Assembly: GCF_004345825.1 (NCBI RefSeq)
Contig: NZ_SLXM01000002.1
Span: 186,001-250,000, forward strand
Length of the DNA stretch: 64,000 nt
Origin: Tenacibaculum skagerrakense
GTDB lineage: Bacteria > Bacteroidota > Bacteroidia > Flavobacteriales > Flavobacteriaceae
Direction: 5' to 3'
Both the position numbers and the translations under genes were made by a program. Shown here in pieces: positions 1 through 8,743 of the stretch (positions within the stretch are counted from its first letter, which is position 1; every line of letters starts with the position of its first letter). Under the pieces are notes generated by a model that was not told where the DNA came from, searched no databases, and was given only the letters and a program-made list of their open reading frames with translations.

Positions 1-94
1 TTTAAGAGATGCTGACGTAAAAAGTAAAGGAGTAGGTGCAAATCAATCTCAAGCAGATATTTTAAAAGAGTTGATTTTTAGAATACTACATTAA
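1..94 (+). CDS. holA: DNA polymerase III subunit delta, C-terminal end (partial)
   Basis: The window opens inside a reading frame (from base 2) that encodes 30 residues and ends at a TAA at 92-94. The tail contains K-S-K-G-V-G followed by LLKEL-like and a final I-L-H, which resembles the C-terminus of the clamp-loader delta subunit HolA in Flavobacteria. HolA opens the beta clamp during DNA replication. Only the last helix is visible, so the assignment rests on recall of the family's C-terminal pattern and is moderate. The next gene starts 26 nt downstream on the same strand. Confidence 0.6.
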   Translation, partial: LRDADVKSKGVGANQSQADILKELIFRILH

Positions 95-120
95 ATTAGA
101 ATAGTATAAAATTCATAAGT

Positions 121-573
121 ATGAAAAACATTTTTACCAAAGAAGTTACAGATGAGGTTATTAAAAGAATTGAACGTCTTTCTACGGAAACACAACCTCT
201 ATGGGGAAAAATGAATGTAGCACAAATGATGGCACATTGTTCTGTTTCCTACGAAGGTGTGTATACAGATAAGCATCCAAGACCTAATGGTTTTATGAAG
301 TTTGTTATAAAAATGTTAGCTAAAAATCAAGTTGTTTCAGAAAAGCCTTATCCAAAAAATAGTAGGACTGCACCTCAGTTTTTAATTACTGATGAAAAAG
401 ATTTTGAGTTTGAAAAGAAAAAATTAATCGATTACATCATAAAAACACAAGAGCTAGGAGAATCATATTTTGATGGTAAAGAGTCATATTCTTTAGGAAA
501 GCTCACAAAACAAGAATGGAATAATTTGTTTTATAAACATTTAGACCATCATTTGTCTCAGTTTGGTGTGTAA
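121..573 (+). CDS. DUF1569 family protein (DinB-like fold)
   Basis: This 150-residue protein has the hallmarks of DUF1569: an N-terminal helix, the segment W-G-K-M-N-V-A-Q-M-M-A-H around residues 28-40, and a C-terminal H-L-D-H-H-L-S-Q-F-G near the end. The family is related to the DinB/YfiT four-helix-bundle superfamily, in which such histidines bind a metal; binding here is inferred. There is no signal peptide, so it should be cytoplasmic. No substrate is known. It follows holA by 26 nt and faces the DUF1304 gene tail-to-tail. Confidence 0.85.
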   Translation: MKNIFTKEVTDEVIKRIERLSTETQPLWGKMNVAQMMAHCSVSYEGVYTDKHPRPNGFMKFVIKMLAKNQVVSEKPYPKNSRTAPQFLITDEKDFEFEKKKLIDYIIKTQELGESYFDGKESYSLGKLTKQEWNNLFYKHLDHHLSQFGV

Positions 574-617
574 GTAGTTTTAAACTTATGATGTTTAATT
601 ACAAGATTTAAGGATTT

Positions 618-980
618 TTAGTTTAATAAAATTAACAAGAAGGCTATGATTGCAGGTAAACCTTGCACAAAAAATATTTTCTTGCTGGCAGTTATAGCTC
701 CATAAATTCCTGCTACTGCAACACAACCTAAGAAAAATAGCGCAACATTAGCTTTCCATTCTGTATTCTCGATAAAAAAAGTCCAAATTAATCCTGCAGC
801 TAAAAAGCCATTATACAAACCTTGATTTGCAGCTAATGTTTTAGTTTTTGGAAATAAATCGGCAGGAAAATGTCTAAAAACCTTTCTTCCTCTAGTTTCC
901 CATGCAAACATTTCAAACCATAAAATATATAAGTGAAATATAGCGATGATTCCGATAAGTACTTTTATAAGTAGTTCCAT
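618..980 (-). CDS. DUF1304 family small membrane protein
   Basis: A 120-residue integral membrane protein with four hydrophobic segments (about residues 3-22, 50-70, 78-98 and 102-119). The N-terminal I-F-H-L-Y-I-L-W-F-E-M-F-A-W and the central N-Q-G-L-Y-N-G-F-L-A-A-G are characteristic of DUF1304. The family has no established function. The gene stands alone on the minus strand, downstream of the M28 peptidase gene but separated from it by that gene's terminator. Confidence 0.85.
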   Translation of the reverse strand: MELLIKVLIGIIAIFHLYILWFEMFAWETRGRKVFRHFPADLFPKTKTLAANQGLYNGFLAAGLIWTFFIENTEWKANVALFFLGCVAVAGIYGAITASKKIFFVQGLPAIIAFLLILLN

Positions 981-1004
981 AAGTTGATTAGTTTACCTTA
1001 AAAA

Positions 1005-1033
1005 TAAAAAAAACTCGCAATTAAGCGAGTTTT
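1005..1033 (-). terminator. Rho-independent terminator of the M28 peptidase gene
   Basis: An 8-bp perfect stem (1011-1018 with 1025-1032, AAACTCGC/GCGAGTTT) is followed on the minus strand by a long T-tract, seen as the A-run at 1001-1013 on the plus strand. It lies 20 nt beyond the stop codon of the peptidase gene. Confidence 0.75.
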
Positions 1034-1053
1034 AAATATAAGTTTATAATTAT

Positions 1054-2094
1054 TTAGTTGGCTTTGTCAACTACAATACGGTTTTCTCTATTAGCAACTT
1101 CCCATGCTGTATAGAATACTAAACGTGTTCTGTTCTCTAATAATTCATAATTAATTTTATCAGGAGTATCAGTAGGTCTGTGGTAATCTGCGTGCGTTCC
1201 GTTAAAGTAAAAAATAATAGGAATGTTATGCTTAGCAAAGTTGTAATGATCTGAACGGTAATAAAAACGATTTGGGTCATTTTCATCATTGTACTTATAA
1301 TCTAAGTCGATGTTCATGTACTTTTTGTTTACATTTTCAGAAAGTTGATGTAATTCAGTACTTAATTTATCCGAACCAATTAAGTATACATAATTAGGAT
1401 TTCCTTTATGACGTGCATCTATTCTTCCAATCATATCGATGTTTAAATCAGTAACTGTGTTTGCTAATGGGAATATTGGATTTTCAGTATAATATTTTGA
1501 TCCTAATAATCCTTTTTCTTCACCTGTTACATGTAAAAATAAGATAGAACGTTTTGGCCCGTTTCCGTCATTAGCCGCCTTTTTAAAAGCTTGTGCAATT
1601 TCTAAAAGGGCAACCGTACCAGAACCATCATCGTCAGCTCCGTTATATACTTCCCCATTTTTAACACCTTCGTGATCTAAATGTGCTGAAATCACTACTA
1701 TTTCATCAGGTTTTTCAGTTCCTTTGATAAAAGCAACTACGTTTTCTGAGTCGTTTAACTTCATTCCTCTTCTATTGTTACTTAAATAAGAAGAAGGTAC
1801 TTTTTGGAAATAATCGCTGCCACCTAAAGGAGAAGCAATTCCTTCATTGATGTAAAAATCCTTTAAGTAGTTAACCGCTTTTTTTTGTCCAGCTTCACCA
1901 GTATTACGACCTTCAAATTCATCAGAAGCATAAACAAATAAATGCTTTCCTAAGTCTTTTGCTGTAATGGTTTCTGCGTAAGTTGTTGGGTTGTTATCTC
2001 TTTTTTTACTAGCAGTAGTGTTTTTGGTGGCTGTTTGGCTGGTACTACAAGCAATAGCAGTAAATGCCAAAGAAGCTAAAATTATTTTTTTCAT
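1054..2094 (-). CDS. M28 family zinc metallopeptidase, lipoprotein
   Basis: This 346-residue protein starts with a lipoprotein signal peptide whose lipobox ends T-A-I-A-C at Cys16, so it should be anchored in the envelope. The co-catalytic two-zinc site of family M28 is complete: H-x-D in S-A-H-L-D-H (about 137), D in G-A-D-D-D-G-S-G (about 152), the catalytic E-E in T-G-E-E-K-G (about 190), D in D-M-I-G-R (about 220) and the last H in T-H-A-D-Y-H (about 299). Family members are aminopeptidases or related exopeptidases; the exact specificity cannot be read here. It has its own promoter upstream and its own terminator downstream. Confidence 0.92.
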   Translation of the reverse strand: MKKIILASLAFTAIACSTSQTATKNTTASKKRDNNPTTYAETITAKDLGKHLFVYASDEFEGRNTGEAGQKKAVNYLKDFYINEGIASPLGGSDYFQKVPSSYLSNNRRGMKLNDSENVVAFIKGTEKPDEIVVISAHLDHEGVKNGEVYNGADDDGSGTVALLEIAQAFKKAANDGNGPKRSILFLHVTGEEKGLLGSKYYTENPIFPLANTVTDLNIDMIGRIDARHKGNPNYVYLIGSDKLSTELHQLSENVNKKYMNIDLDYKYNDENDPNRFYYRSDHYNFAKHNIPIIFYFNGTHADYHRPTDTPDKINYELLENRTRLVFYTAWEVANRENRIVVDKAN

Positions 2095-2128
2095 TTAAAT
2101 TCGTTTGTTAAGCTAATTAATGTATGTT

Positions 2129-2158
2129 CAAAAGTAGTTAAATCTTTTGCAGTCTCAA
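2129..2158 (-). promoter_or_regulatory. Bacteroidetes-type promoter of the M28 peptidase gene
   Basis: On the minus strand a -33 TTG (2156-2158) is followed after exactly 19 nt by TACTTTTG (2129-2136), a perfect match to the Bacteroidetes -7 box TAnnTTTG. The start codon lies about 35 nt downstream. Confidence 0.65.
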
Positions 2159-2160
2159 AT

Positions 2161-2961
2161 TTAATTTTTGTTGATGACGAACTGTTGTAAATTTTTGTTA
2201 AAACTAATCAGTTCTTCTGGAAATAAAGAAGAAAAAGCATTTTTCTCCATTAGCTCACTGGCATTTCCACTATAAGTTTTCTCGTTAGCTATTAACACAA
2301 AAGAATCTGCTAGTTTTAGTGCGAGATTTACTTCATGAGTAGAAATAAGGATGGTTTTTTGAGTGGTTTTTACCAGTTCTTGTAATAAAGAAAAGACTTT
2401 ATAAGTATGATGAATATCTAAATGTGCAGTTGGTTCGTCTAGTAGTATAATTTCAGTGTCTTGAGCTAAAGCTCTTGCAATAAGTACACGCTGCAATTGC
2501 CCATCACTCAATTTATAAAAAGGTTGATCTTTTAAATGAGCTACATTTGTTAGTTCAAGTGCGTGAAGTACTTTTTTAATATCTTCTCTAGACAATTTGT
2601 CTAGCCAATTGGTATAAGGTTGTCTTCCAAGTGCTACAATTTCAAAAACAGTTAACTGACTTTCTGGGAGACGCTCTGTAAGCACTACACTCATCACTTT
2701 AGCAAGCTCGTGTTGTGAGTACGTATTTAGTTTTTTTTGATTGATGGTAATTTCTCCAGCTAATTTATTCTGAACTTTACTCAAGGTTCTAAGTAAAGTT
2801 GATTTACCTGCTCCGTTTTTTCCTAAAAGCGCAATAAATTCCCCTTTTTTAATGTCTAAGTCAATAGATTCAAGTAGTACCTTTTCTGATTTCTTAGAGG
2901 AATATCCAATCGAAAGATTTCGAGTTTGTAAAACAATATGTTGCGTGTTCTGTTCAGTCAT
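2161..2961 (-). CDS. FecE/BtuD-type ABC importer ATP-binding protein
   Basis: A 266-residue ABC ATPase with Walker A L-G-K-N-G-A-G-K-S-T-L-L (about residues 46-57), the signature L-S-D-G-Q-L-Q-R-V, Walker B I-I-L-L-D-E-P and the H-loop S-T-H-E. The sequence is closest to the type II importers for siderophores, haem or cobalamin. It is the last gene of a minus-strand operon, 12 nt behind the FecCD permease. No substrate-binding protein or TonB receptor is next to it, so the ligand cannot be deduced. Confidence 0.9.
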   Translation of the reverse strand: MTEQNTQHIVLQTRNLSIGYSSKKSEKVLLESIDLDIKKGEFIALLGKNGAGKSTLLRTLSKVQNKLAGEITINQKKLNTYSQHELAKVMSVVLTERLPESQLTVFEIVALGRQPYTNWLDKLSREDIKKVLHALELTNVAHLKDQPFYKLSDGQLQRVLIARALAQDTEIILLDEPTAHLDIHHTYKVFSLLQELVKTTQKTILISTHEVNLALKLADSFVLIANEKTYSGNASELMEKNAFSSLFPEELISFNKNLQQFVINKN

Positions 2962-2973
2962 TGCTCTTTCGAC

Positions 2974-4005
2974 TTAGATATAAATTTTCTTTTTTCTTAC
3001 TAATAACCAGATAACTACGGGAGCTCCAAATAAAGAAGTTATTGCATTAATGGGCAATGTAAATTCACTATTAGGTAACTGTGCTATGCTATCACAGAGT
3101 AATAAAATGATTCCGCCAAATAAAGCAACTGCAGGAATTAGTATTTTATGATTAGACGTTTTAAAGATCAACTTAGTAATATGCGGAACCGCTAAACCAA
3201 TAAATGCTATTGGGCCACAAAAAGCAGTAATAACACCGGTTAATAAACTGGTAATTATTAAAATAATGTTTCTACTTTTTCTAGTGTTGATACCTAAGCT
3301 TTTTGCATAATTTTCTCCCAGTAAAAAGCTATTTAAAGGTTTTATAGAAATAAGAATTCCGAGAATAGCGATTATAAAAATTCCAAGAAAAATTAATATT
3401 TCATTCCAAGTTAAATTTCCTAAGCTTCCAAATCCCCAGAAGACAAACTGTTTTATCTGTTCGGCATCACTAAAGTAAGAAAGAACACTAATTAATGCAG
3501 AAGCTAGCGAGCCAAACATTAAACCTATAATTAAGATAGACATTGTATTTCGAACTTTATTGGCAGCAATAATTACAGCCAATAAAACGATAAATGCTCC
3601 TATACTTGATGCAAAAGGTAATCCCCAATTCAGAAAAGCAGAAAAGCTAAACATTCCGCCTAAAAAACTAGTGCTTAATAAAAACACGGCAACTCCCAAA
3701 CTAGCTCCTGAAGAAATACCCAATACAAATGGACCAGCAAGTGGATTTCTAAATAAAGTTTGCATTAGCAAACCACTAATTGAAAGTCCAGATCCAACTA
3801 ATATTGCGGTAATAGTTTTTGGTAATCTATAATCGATAATAATGGTTTCCCAACTAGACTTTGTTGGAACTTGTCCTATAAAAGTTTTAAAAATATCTGT
3901 TAATGGAATATCAATAGAACCAATACTAATATTAAACATACTTGTTACAATCAAAATGATTCCAAGAAGTATAAATTGTTTAGTGTAGGCTGTTTGCTTG
4001 TCCAT
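2974..4005 (-). CDS. FecCD family ABC importer permease
   Basis: A 343-residue polytopic inner-membrane protein with about ten hydrophobic segments. The family motifs are clear: G-S-G-L-S-I-S-G-L-L-M-Q-T-L-F-R-N-P-L-A in the first third, and F-I-G-L-A-V-P-H-I near the C-terminus, which is the coupling region that contacts the ATPase. FecCD permeases carry iron-siderophore, haem or vitamin B12 across the inner membrane as homodimers. It sits between rdgB (24 nt upstream) and its ATPase (12 nt downstream), so the three are probably one transcript. Confidence 0.92.
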   Translation of the reverse strand: MDKQTAYTKQFILLGIILIVTSMFNISIGSIDIPLTDIFKTFIGQVPTKSSWETIIIDYRLPKTITAILVGSGLSISGLLMQTLFRNPLAGPFVLGISSGASLGVAVFLLSTSFLGGMFSFSAFLNWGLPFASSIGAFIVLLAVIIAANKVRNTMSILIIGLMFGSLASALISVLSYFSDAEQIKQFVFWGFGSLGNLTWNEILIFLGIFIIAILGILISIKPLNSFLLGENYAKSLGINTRKSRNIILIITSLLTGVITAFCGPIAFIGLAVPHITKLIFKTSNHKILIPAVALFGGIILLLCDSIAQLPNSEFTLPINAITSLFGAPVVIWLLVRKKKIYI

Positions 4006-4029
4006 TTTTAAATTTACAAAGAGTTGCGT

Positions 4030-4608
4030 TTATGAGTATGTTTTTAAAAAATCGACGAGTTTTTTTATAGCTAAACCTCTATGACTAATGTTGTTTTTAT
4101 CTTCAGAACTCATTTCTGCAAATGATTTGTTATATCCTTCAGGTTGAAAAATAGGATCGTAGCCAAAACCTTTTTCGCCTTTTTTTTCTGTTAAGATTTG
4201 ACCTTTACAAATTCCATCAAAGAAAAACTGTTTTTCGTCAATATTTAAACAAATAGAGGTGCGGAATTGGGCATTTCTAGTTGATGTGTTTTGTAAGTTT
4301 TGAAGTAGTTTTTGCATGTTGTTTTCTGCATTGGCAGGTTCTCCCGCATAACGTGCAGAATACACTCCTGGCTCACCTTGTAAAGCTTCCACTTCTAAGC
4401 CAGTATCATCAGCAAAACAATTGTAGTTGTAATTTTTTGTTATATGATTTGCCTTAATTTGAGCATTTCCCTGTAAAGTAGTGGCTGTTTCTTCAATGTC
4501 TTCATCGCAACCAATATCCTTTAGAGATAATAGTTCTATGGCTTCAGGAAGCATTTGTTGAACTTCTTTAAGTTTATTGAGGTTGTTTGTAGCAAAAACT
4601 AGTTTCAT
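4030..4608 (-). CDS. rdgB: Non-canonical purine NTP pyrophosphatase (RdgB/HAM1)
   Basis: A 192-residue enzyme that hydrolyses dITP, dXTP or XTP to monophosphates and keeps deaminated purines out of DNA and RNA. Diagnostic motifs are the start [12 protein letters not shown], the metal site F-A-D-D-T-G-L-E-V, the Y-S-A-R-Y-A-G segment and G-F-G-Y-D-P-I-F near the C-terminus followed by S-H-R. I chose the ATG at 4606-4608 because the family begins at M-K-L-V-F-A-T-N-N; a longer frame reaching 4674 adds 22 residues unlike the family and would run into the neighbouring terminator. It heads the operon with the importer genes. Confidence 0.95.
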   Translation of the reverse strand: MKLVFATNNLNKLKEVQQMLPEAIELLSLKDIGCDEDIEETATTLQGNAQIKANHITKNYNYNCFADDTGLEVEALQGEPGVYSARYAGEPANAENNMQKLLQNLQNTSTRNAQFRTSICLNIDEKQFFFDGICKGQILTEKKGEKGFGYDPIFQPEGYNKSFAEMSSEDKNNISHRGLAIKKLVDFLKTYS

Positions 4609-4652
4609 GTTTAATTGTAAAGCCACAAAAGTAGTGTATTGTTTTATAAAAC

Positions 4653-4682
4653 AAAAAGATGTACCGAAGTACATCTTTTTAG
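4653..4682 (-). terminator. Terminator of the small outer-membrane protein gene
   Basis: A 12-bp perfect stem (4653-4664 with 4669-4680) closes on a CGAA tetraloop, with A/T tracts on both sides, so it could work in either direction. It lies 28 nt beyond the stop of the gene at 4708-5139 and separates it from rdgB. Confidence 0.75.
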
Positions 4683-4707
4683 TAGTAGTTTATATTTTTA
4701 TAATTCC

Positions 4708-5139
4708 TTAGAATACATATCTAACGTTAAGTCCGAAACTATCAGCTACGAAGTCCGTAGTTTCAACAAGTATGAAGTTTGGTCTCCAGTCTGCACCAAT
4801 AACAATAGGAGCTTTTTTAAATCGGTATTCAAGACCAATTTCTCCTACTACTCCAAGCGCAAATGGATCACTTAAGTAGGCATTAGGACCAACTCCTAAA
4901 TACCACATCAATCCATCATCTCCAAGAGGTCTGTAGATAAAATCCCATAATAAATCAACACCTACACCGTCACCAAAAGAAACATCAGCGTGAAGTCTGC
5001 TGTATTTTCCTGCTGAGAAAACAGCATCAATAGCAACTTTTCCTCCAGTAACATCTCCAAAACGGATACCAATTTCTTGTGCACTTGTTGTTAATGAGAA
5101 TAACCCCATGAACATAACAGATAAGATAAGTTTTTTCAT
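4708..5139 (-). CDS. Small outer-membrane beta-barrel protein (hypothetical)
   Basis: A 143-residue protein with a type I signal peptide (about residues 1-20, cut in T-S-A|Q). The mature part alternates hydrophobic and polar residues, is rich in Gly, Tyr and Asp and ends in V-R-Y-V-F, a typical C-terminal beta strand ending in Phe for outer-membrane barrels. I place the start at 5139 because M-K-K begins a proper signal peptide there and because the likely -7 box covers the alternative start at 5166. It follows the big VIT/VWA gene by 44 nt but has its own promoter and terminator. I do not recognise a specific function. Confidence 0.75.
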   Translation of the reverse strand: MKKLILSVMFMGLFSLTTSAQEIGIRFGDVTGGKVAIDAVFSAGKYSRLHADVSFGDGVGVDLLWDFIYRPLGDDGLMWYLGVGPNAYLSDPFALGVVGEIGLEYRFKKAPIVIGADWRPNFILVETTDFVADSFGLNVRYVF

Positions 5140-5163
5140 AATTTTAAATTTAACGTTGTAATT

Positions 5164-5171
5164 CAAATATA
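5164..5171 (-). promoter_or_regulatory. -7 box upstream of the small outer-membrane protein gene
   Basis: On the minus strand the sequence is TATATTTG, a perfect TAnnTTTG box, 24 nt before the chosen ATG. The -33 position has TTC rather than TTG. The box overlaps the alternative start at 5166, which argues against that start. Confidence 0.5.
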
Positions 5172-5182
5172 GGAATAAAATA

Positions 5183-8100
5183 TTATTTGAAGATTAAACT
5201 ACCCGCTTCTATATAATCCTCCTGCTTATCTAGTTTAACAATCAACGTTTCTCTTTGTTCGTTTTTTCTGCCGTAGTTCGTGTAAATATTTAACTTCAAA
5301 ATTGTAGGTCCTGATATTTTTTGAATATTATCAGCAAAGTAATCAATCATGATTTTATAATTTCCTTTAATAGCTTTCTTAAGCATGAATTCTTCGGGTC
5401 CGTATCCTTCTTTCATGTCTATAGAGAGTCTACCTCCAATTTTTGTTTCATGGTTTTGGTAATAAGCTTTTTCACCGTTCGGATCGATAACCCATAAATC
5501 AATATCAGTATCATTATGATTCCAGTCAACAACAATTCTAATGTCAACCGGCAATGATTTAAAAAACTTTTTTTGATACTTTCCTAATTTTAGTTTGTCT
5601 CCATATTTGTTCACTAATCTTGTTAATTCTACAAAAGCTATTGATTCAATACCATAAAAGCGTTCATCAATATCTTTACTTAATAACTCTCCGTTATAAA
5701 TTTTATAGAATAGATTAAAACTCTTTTGGTACTCTCCAGCCATTTCGTAAGCTAGTGCTAAATCTCTGTATGACTGTGGTTCTTCAGGTCTTAATTCCAA
5801 AACTTTTTCATACATTTTACTGGCTAAGTTATATTGCTTTAAATGTTCTAGTTTATAGGCTAATACTTTAATTAATTCGTAGTTATCTAAATCAATTTCA
5901 ATTAAGTTTGTTAAAACTCTAATCGCTAATTTTCTTGTTCCTTGACGATCGAAAAAGTCGGCAACATCAACAAAAAACATTGGGCTATTAGAATAAGAGT
6001 CTCTTATTTCGAGGTATTTTTCATAAGCTTTTGTGATTGTTTTTTCATTCTTTAAAATATCTAAATACGGTGAATTTACATCCCAAGCTTTAAGTTCTAC
6101 TTTTTCTTCAATTAACTTTTCTAGTTGTTCAATTTCCTTTTGATTTGTATCAATTCCTTTTTTTGAAGTAACAATTACAACGCCATTATTTCCTCTACTG
6201 CCATATAATTTTGTTCCATCTGCTGGTTTTAAAACTTGAATATTGTGAATTTCAGAGCTATTTAATTTTTTGGTCGGATTATGATTAACTACTTTGCCAT
6301 CCAAGATATATAATGGTTGACTGTTAGAAACACTACTTATACCTCTTATTGTAATTTGACTTTTATTAGAATCAGTATTTTGAACAGTAACTCCAGCAAC
6401 ATCTCCAACTAGGGTTTGAGATACTGAGGTACTTGTTACACTTCTTCGAGTAGTTGTGCCATATGCAACAACTACAACTTCTTCAAGTAGGTTGTCACCT
6501 TCCAGTTGTGCATTAATGTTGTTAGACGAACCAACTGTTTTTTCTTGAGTTCTTAATCCAACAAAAGAATAAATAAGAATATCACCAGATTTTGCATTGA
6601 TAGTGTATCTACCATCAAAGTCAGTTTCTGTTCCTTGTGTAGTTCCTTTTACAAGGACGCTAACACCAGGCAATGGACCAGATTCATCACTTATTGTACC
6701 CGAAACAACTCTTTGAGAATAATCAATATTTGAGTTAGTCGTGTTTTCTATTGTGGTGGTTTGCGTATTTGAATTCGTATTTTGAGTATTTGTTGTGTTA
6801 TTATTTGTAGAGGTTCTTGTATTTGTTCTCTCAGTATTTGTTTCTCTTCGAGTAATTCTGTTGGTTACTTCCTCTCTCGTATTTTTATTTTTTTTCTTTT
6901 TGTGAGTAAAGCTAGTGTTATACCAGTCAATTATATCTTCATAATCTTCCAAAATTTCTTCTTTTCTATCTAAAACATCTTGCTTTTCAACTTTTTCATT
7001 TCGTAATCGTTCAGCTAAAAGTTCTTTGTACTCAGGCCTTAATTCCTTTGGAGGATCAATTTTATAGCGCACATAATCTTCAATTCTGTCTAAGATTAAC
7101 ATAGAAGTGTAGTCCGTAATTAAATGATATTGTTTTGCTAAAGCAATGATTTGTTCTTTATTATTTTCTTTTTGAATGTTTAGATGGCTCAACTTTTCCT
7201 TTGCCCATAATCGTTTTGTTTGTTTAGATGTTTTTGCATTTTTTAAATCAACCTGAACAGTTTTGGTTACTTTTCCTTGAAATCCAAATAACAAATCAAT
7301 TTTAGCAGCTGAATTAAATCTCCCACTTATTATAAAGTCGTTAGAAATATTAACTGGCCCTTTTGGGTAAACTTCATTAATTTGATCATTAGCCTTGTAT
7401 CCTAAGAATTGTAATCTTTCTTGTTTCAACAAATCCAAAGCTTTTGAATCTGAAGTTTTTCTAAGGTTAATATAAATACCTCCATTTTTAGTAGCCATAT
7501 TATTCAATGAGAAATGATTGGCTGATGTTAAAGAATTAATAGTATAAATTGTTTTTTGATTCAGTTTATTAATAGAACCTAAATTTGCCAATCCATCTGA
7601 AAATAGAAGAACTTCTTTGGCTGCTAATTTCACTTCTTCCAGTGTCTTTATATTTGTTCCGCCGTCATATGTAAGTGACGATATTACATTTTCTAGCTTT
7701 TCAGAATTTCCATCTTGTATTTTAAATAGCTCTTTTCTTTCAACTGAACTATTAAAAGTGATTAGTTCTACTTCTACTTGATCTAAATATTTTATGTAGT
7801 TCTTTAAAAGAAGGAGTTCAGAAGCTATGTTTTTATGTTGCATTGAGTAAGATACATCCCAAAGAACACTAATTCTTTTTGGTTTCTTTTTTGTTCTGAT
7901 TTCGCTTTTTAAGGCAAGATTACTGTAGAAGTAGTCGTTATAAGAAAACGTGATGTTCGTGTTACTTTTTCCAGATAAACTTAGTTTTACAGGATTTTTA
8001 GGAGTGAAATTTTGTTGAGTTGTTGAAATATGTGTTGCTCCTTCAATTACATTAATATTAAATTTTGAAATGGATTTACATGTAATATTAGGAGTGAAAT

Positions 8101-8638
8101 TACTATCTGTTATTAAAAAATTAAGTGAAAAGTTATCGATTTTATCTGTAATACCTAAAGGCAATTCATAAATTAAATTACTGTCTAAATAATAGAGTTT
8201 TTCTTCGTAGGTTAAAACAACTCTTTTATAGCTCTTAGGAAAAATAGGATAAACTCTTGCTTTATAATTATTTCCTACTGTTTTTTCTAAAAGTACAGGG
8301 TCAATTTTTTGTCTTACAGTTGTTTCATAAGCAACACGAGCTAATTCTTTTTCAACAATTACAGCTTCTCGAAGTGATCCATTTAAGTCCATAGCAAGTT
8401 TATAAACCGATTGTCCTTGTCCAAGTGGAAATGCTAATTCACCTTCTAATGTTCGATTATGATCATTATAAAAAATCATGTCGTATGTGGTAGTAGCAGA
8501 ATTACCAGTGATATTGACATTTATTTTTAAACCTGATAATTTTAAATCTTTGTCATCTTCTATACTGATTTTAGGAATACTTTGAGAGAACATATAGAAA
8601 TTAAAAGGCAGAAAAATAATGAGTAGTATTTTTTTCAT
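5183..8638 (-). CDS. VIT-VWA-(SusC-type CTD/plug)-TPR-DUF2135 multidomain secreted protein
   Basis: A 1151-residue exported protein (signal peptide about 1-18, cut F-S|Q). In order: a VIT domain (about 25-150); a von Willebrand A domain (about 255-400) with the MIDAS motif D-V-S-Y-S; a Lys/Glu-rich helical part; a low-complexity Thr/Asn-rich linker (about 590-638); a CarboxypepD_reg-like beta domain (about 641-715); a SusC-style E-E-V-V-V-V-A-Y-G-T box (about 722) with a TonB-plug-like region up to about 825 containing I-T-I-R-G and Y-I-L-D-G; TPR-like helices (about 850-1000); and a C-terminal DUF2135-like domain with D-W-N-H-N-D-T-D-I-D-L-W-V (about 1035-1050). No beta-barrel follows the plug, so it is not a transporter. 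It probably works by protein-protein contacts in the envelope; the role is unknown. Confidence 0.85.
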   Translation of the reverse strand: MKKILLIIFLPFNFYMFSQSIPKISIEDDKDLKLSGLKINVNITGNSATTTYDMIFYNDHNRTLEGELAFPLGQGQSVYKLAMDLNGSLREAVIVEKELARVAYETTVRQKIDPVLLEKTVGNNYKARVYPIFPKSYKRVVLTYEEKLYYLDSNLIYELPLGITDKIDNFSLNFLITDSNFTPNITCKSISKFNINVIEGATHISTTQQNFTPKNPVKLSLSGKSNTNITFSYNDYFYSNLALKSEIRTKKKPKRISVLWDVSYSMQHKNIASELLLLKNYIKYLDQVEVELITFNSSVERKELFKIQDGNSEKLENVISSLTYDGGTNIKTLEEVKLAAKEVLLFSDGLANLGSINKLNQKTIYTINSLTSANHFSLNNMATKNGGIYINLRKTSDSKALDLLKQERLQFLGYKANDQINEVYPKGPVNISNDFIISGRFNSAAKIDLLFGFQGKVTKTVQVDLKNAKTSKQTKRLWAKEKLSHLNIQKENNKEQIIALAKQYHLITDYTSMLILDRIEDYVRYKIDPPKELRPEYKELLAERLRNEKVEKQDVLDRKEEILEDYEDIIDWYNTSFTHKKKKNKNTREEVTNRITRRETNTERTNTRTSTNNNTTNTQNTNSNTQTTTIENTTNSNIDYSQRVVSGTISDESGPLPGVSVLVKGTTQGTETDFDGRYTINAKSGDILIYSFVGLRTQEKTVGSSNNINAQLEGDNLLEEVVVVAYGTTTRRSVTSTSVSQTLVGDVAGVTVQNTDSNKSQITIRGISSVSNSQPLYILDGKVVNHNPTKKLNSSEIHNIQVLKPADGTKLYGSRGNNGVVIVTSKKGIDTNQKEIEQLEKLIEEKVELKAWDVNSPYLDILKNEKTITKAYEKYLEIRDSYSNSPMFFVDVADFFDRQGTRKLAIRVLTNLIEIDLDNYELIKVLAYKLEHLKQYNLASKMYEKVLELRPEEPQSYRDLALAYEMAGEYQKSFNLFYKIYNGELLSKDIDERFYGIESIAFVELTRLVNKYGDKLKLGKYQKKFFKSLPVDIRIVVDWNHNDTDIDLWVIDPNGEKAYYQNHETKIGGRLSIDMKEGYGPEEFMLKKAIKGNYKIMIDYFADNIQKISGPTILKLNIYTNYGRKNEQRETLIVKLDKQEDYIEAGSLIFK

Positions 8639-8743
8639 AACAAATGTTTTTAAGTTTTATGTAAAACTCAAAATTTATTATAACGTATGAAATTTATAAT
8701 GAGTGAAATATTATTTTCAATTAGTCAAGTAGTTTATTTTGTA

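Noticed and set aside
4639..4875. Plus-strand ORF across the terminator and outer-membrane protein gene
   Set aside because: It spans a terminator and lies opposite a gene with a signal peptide and barrel pattern.
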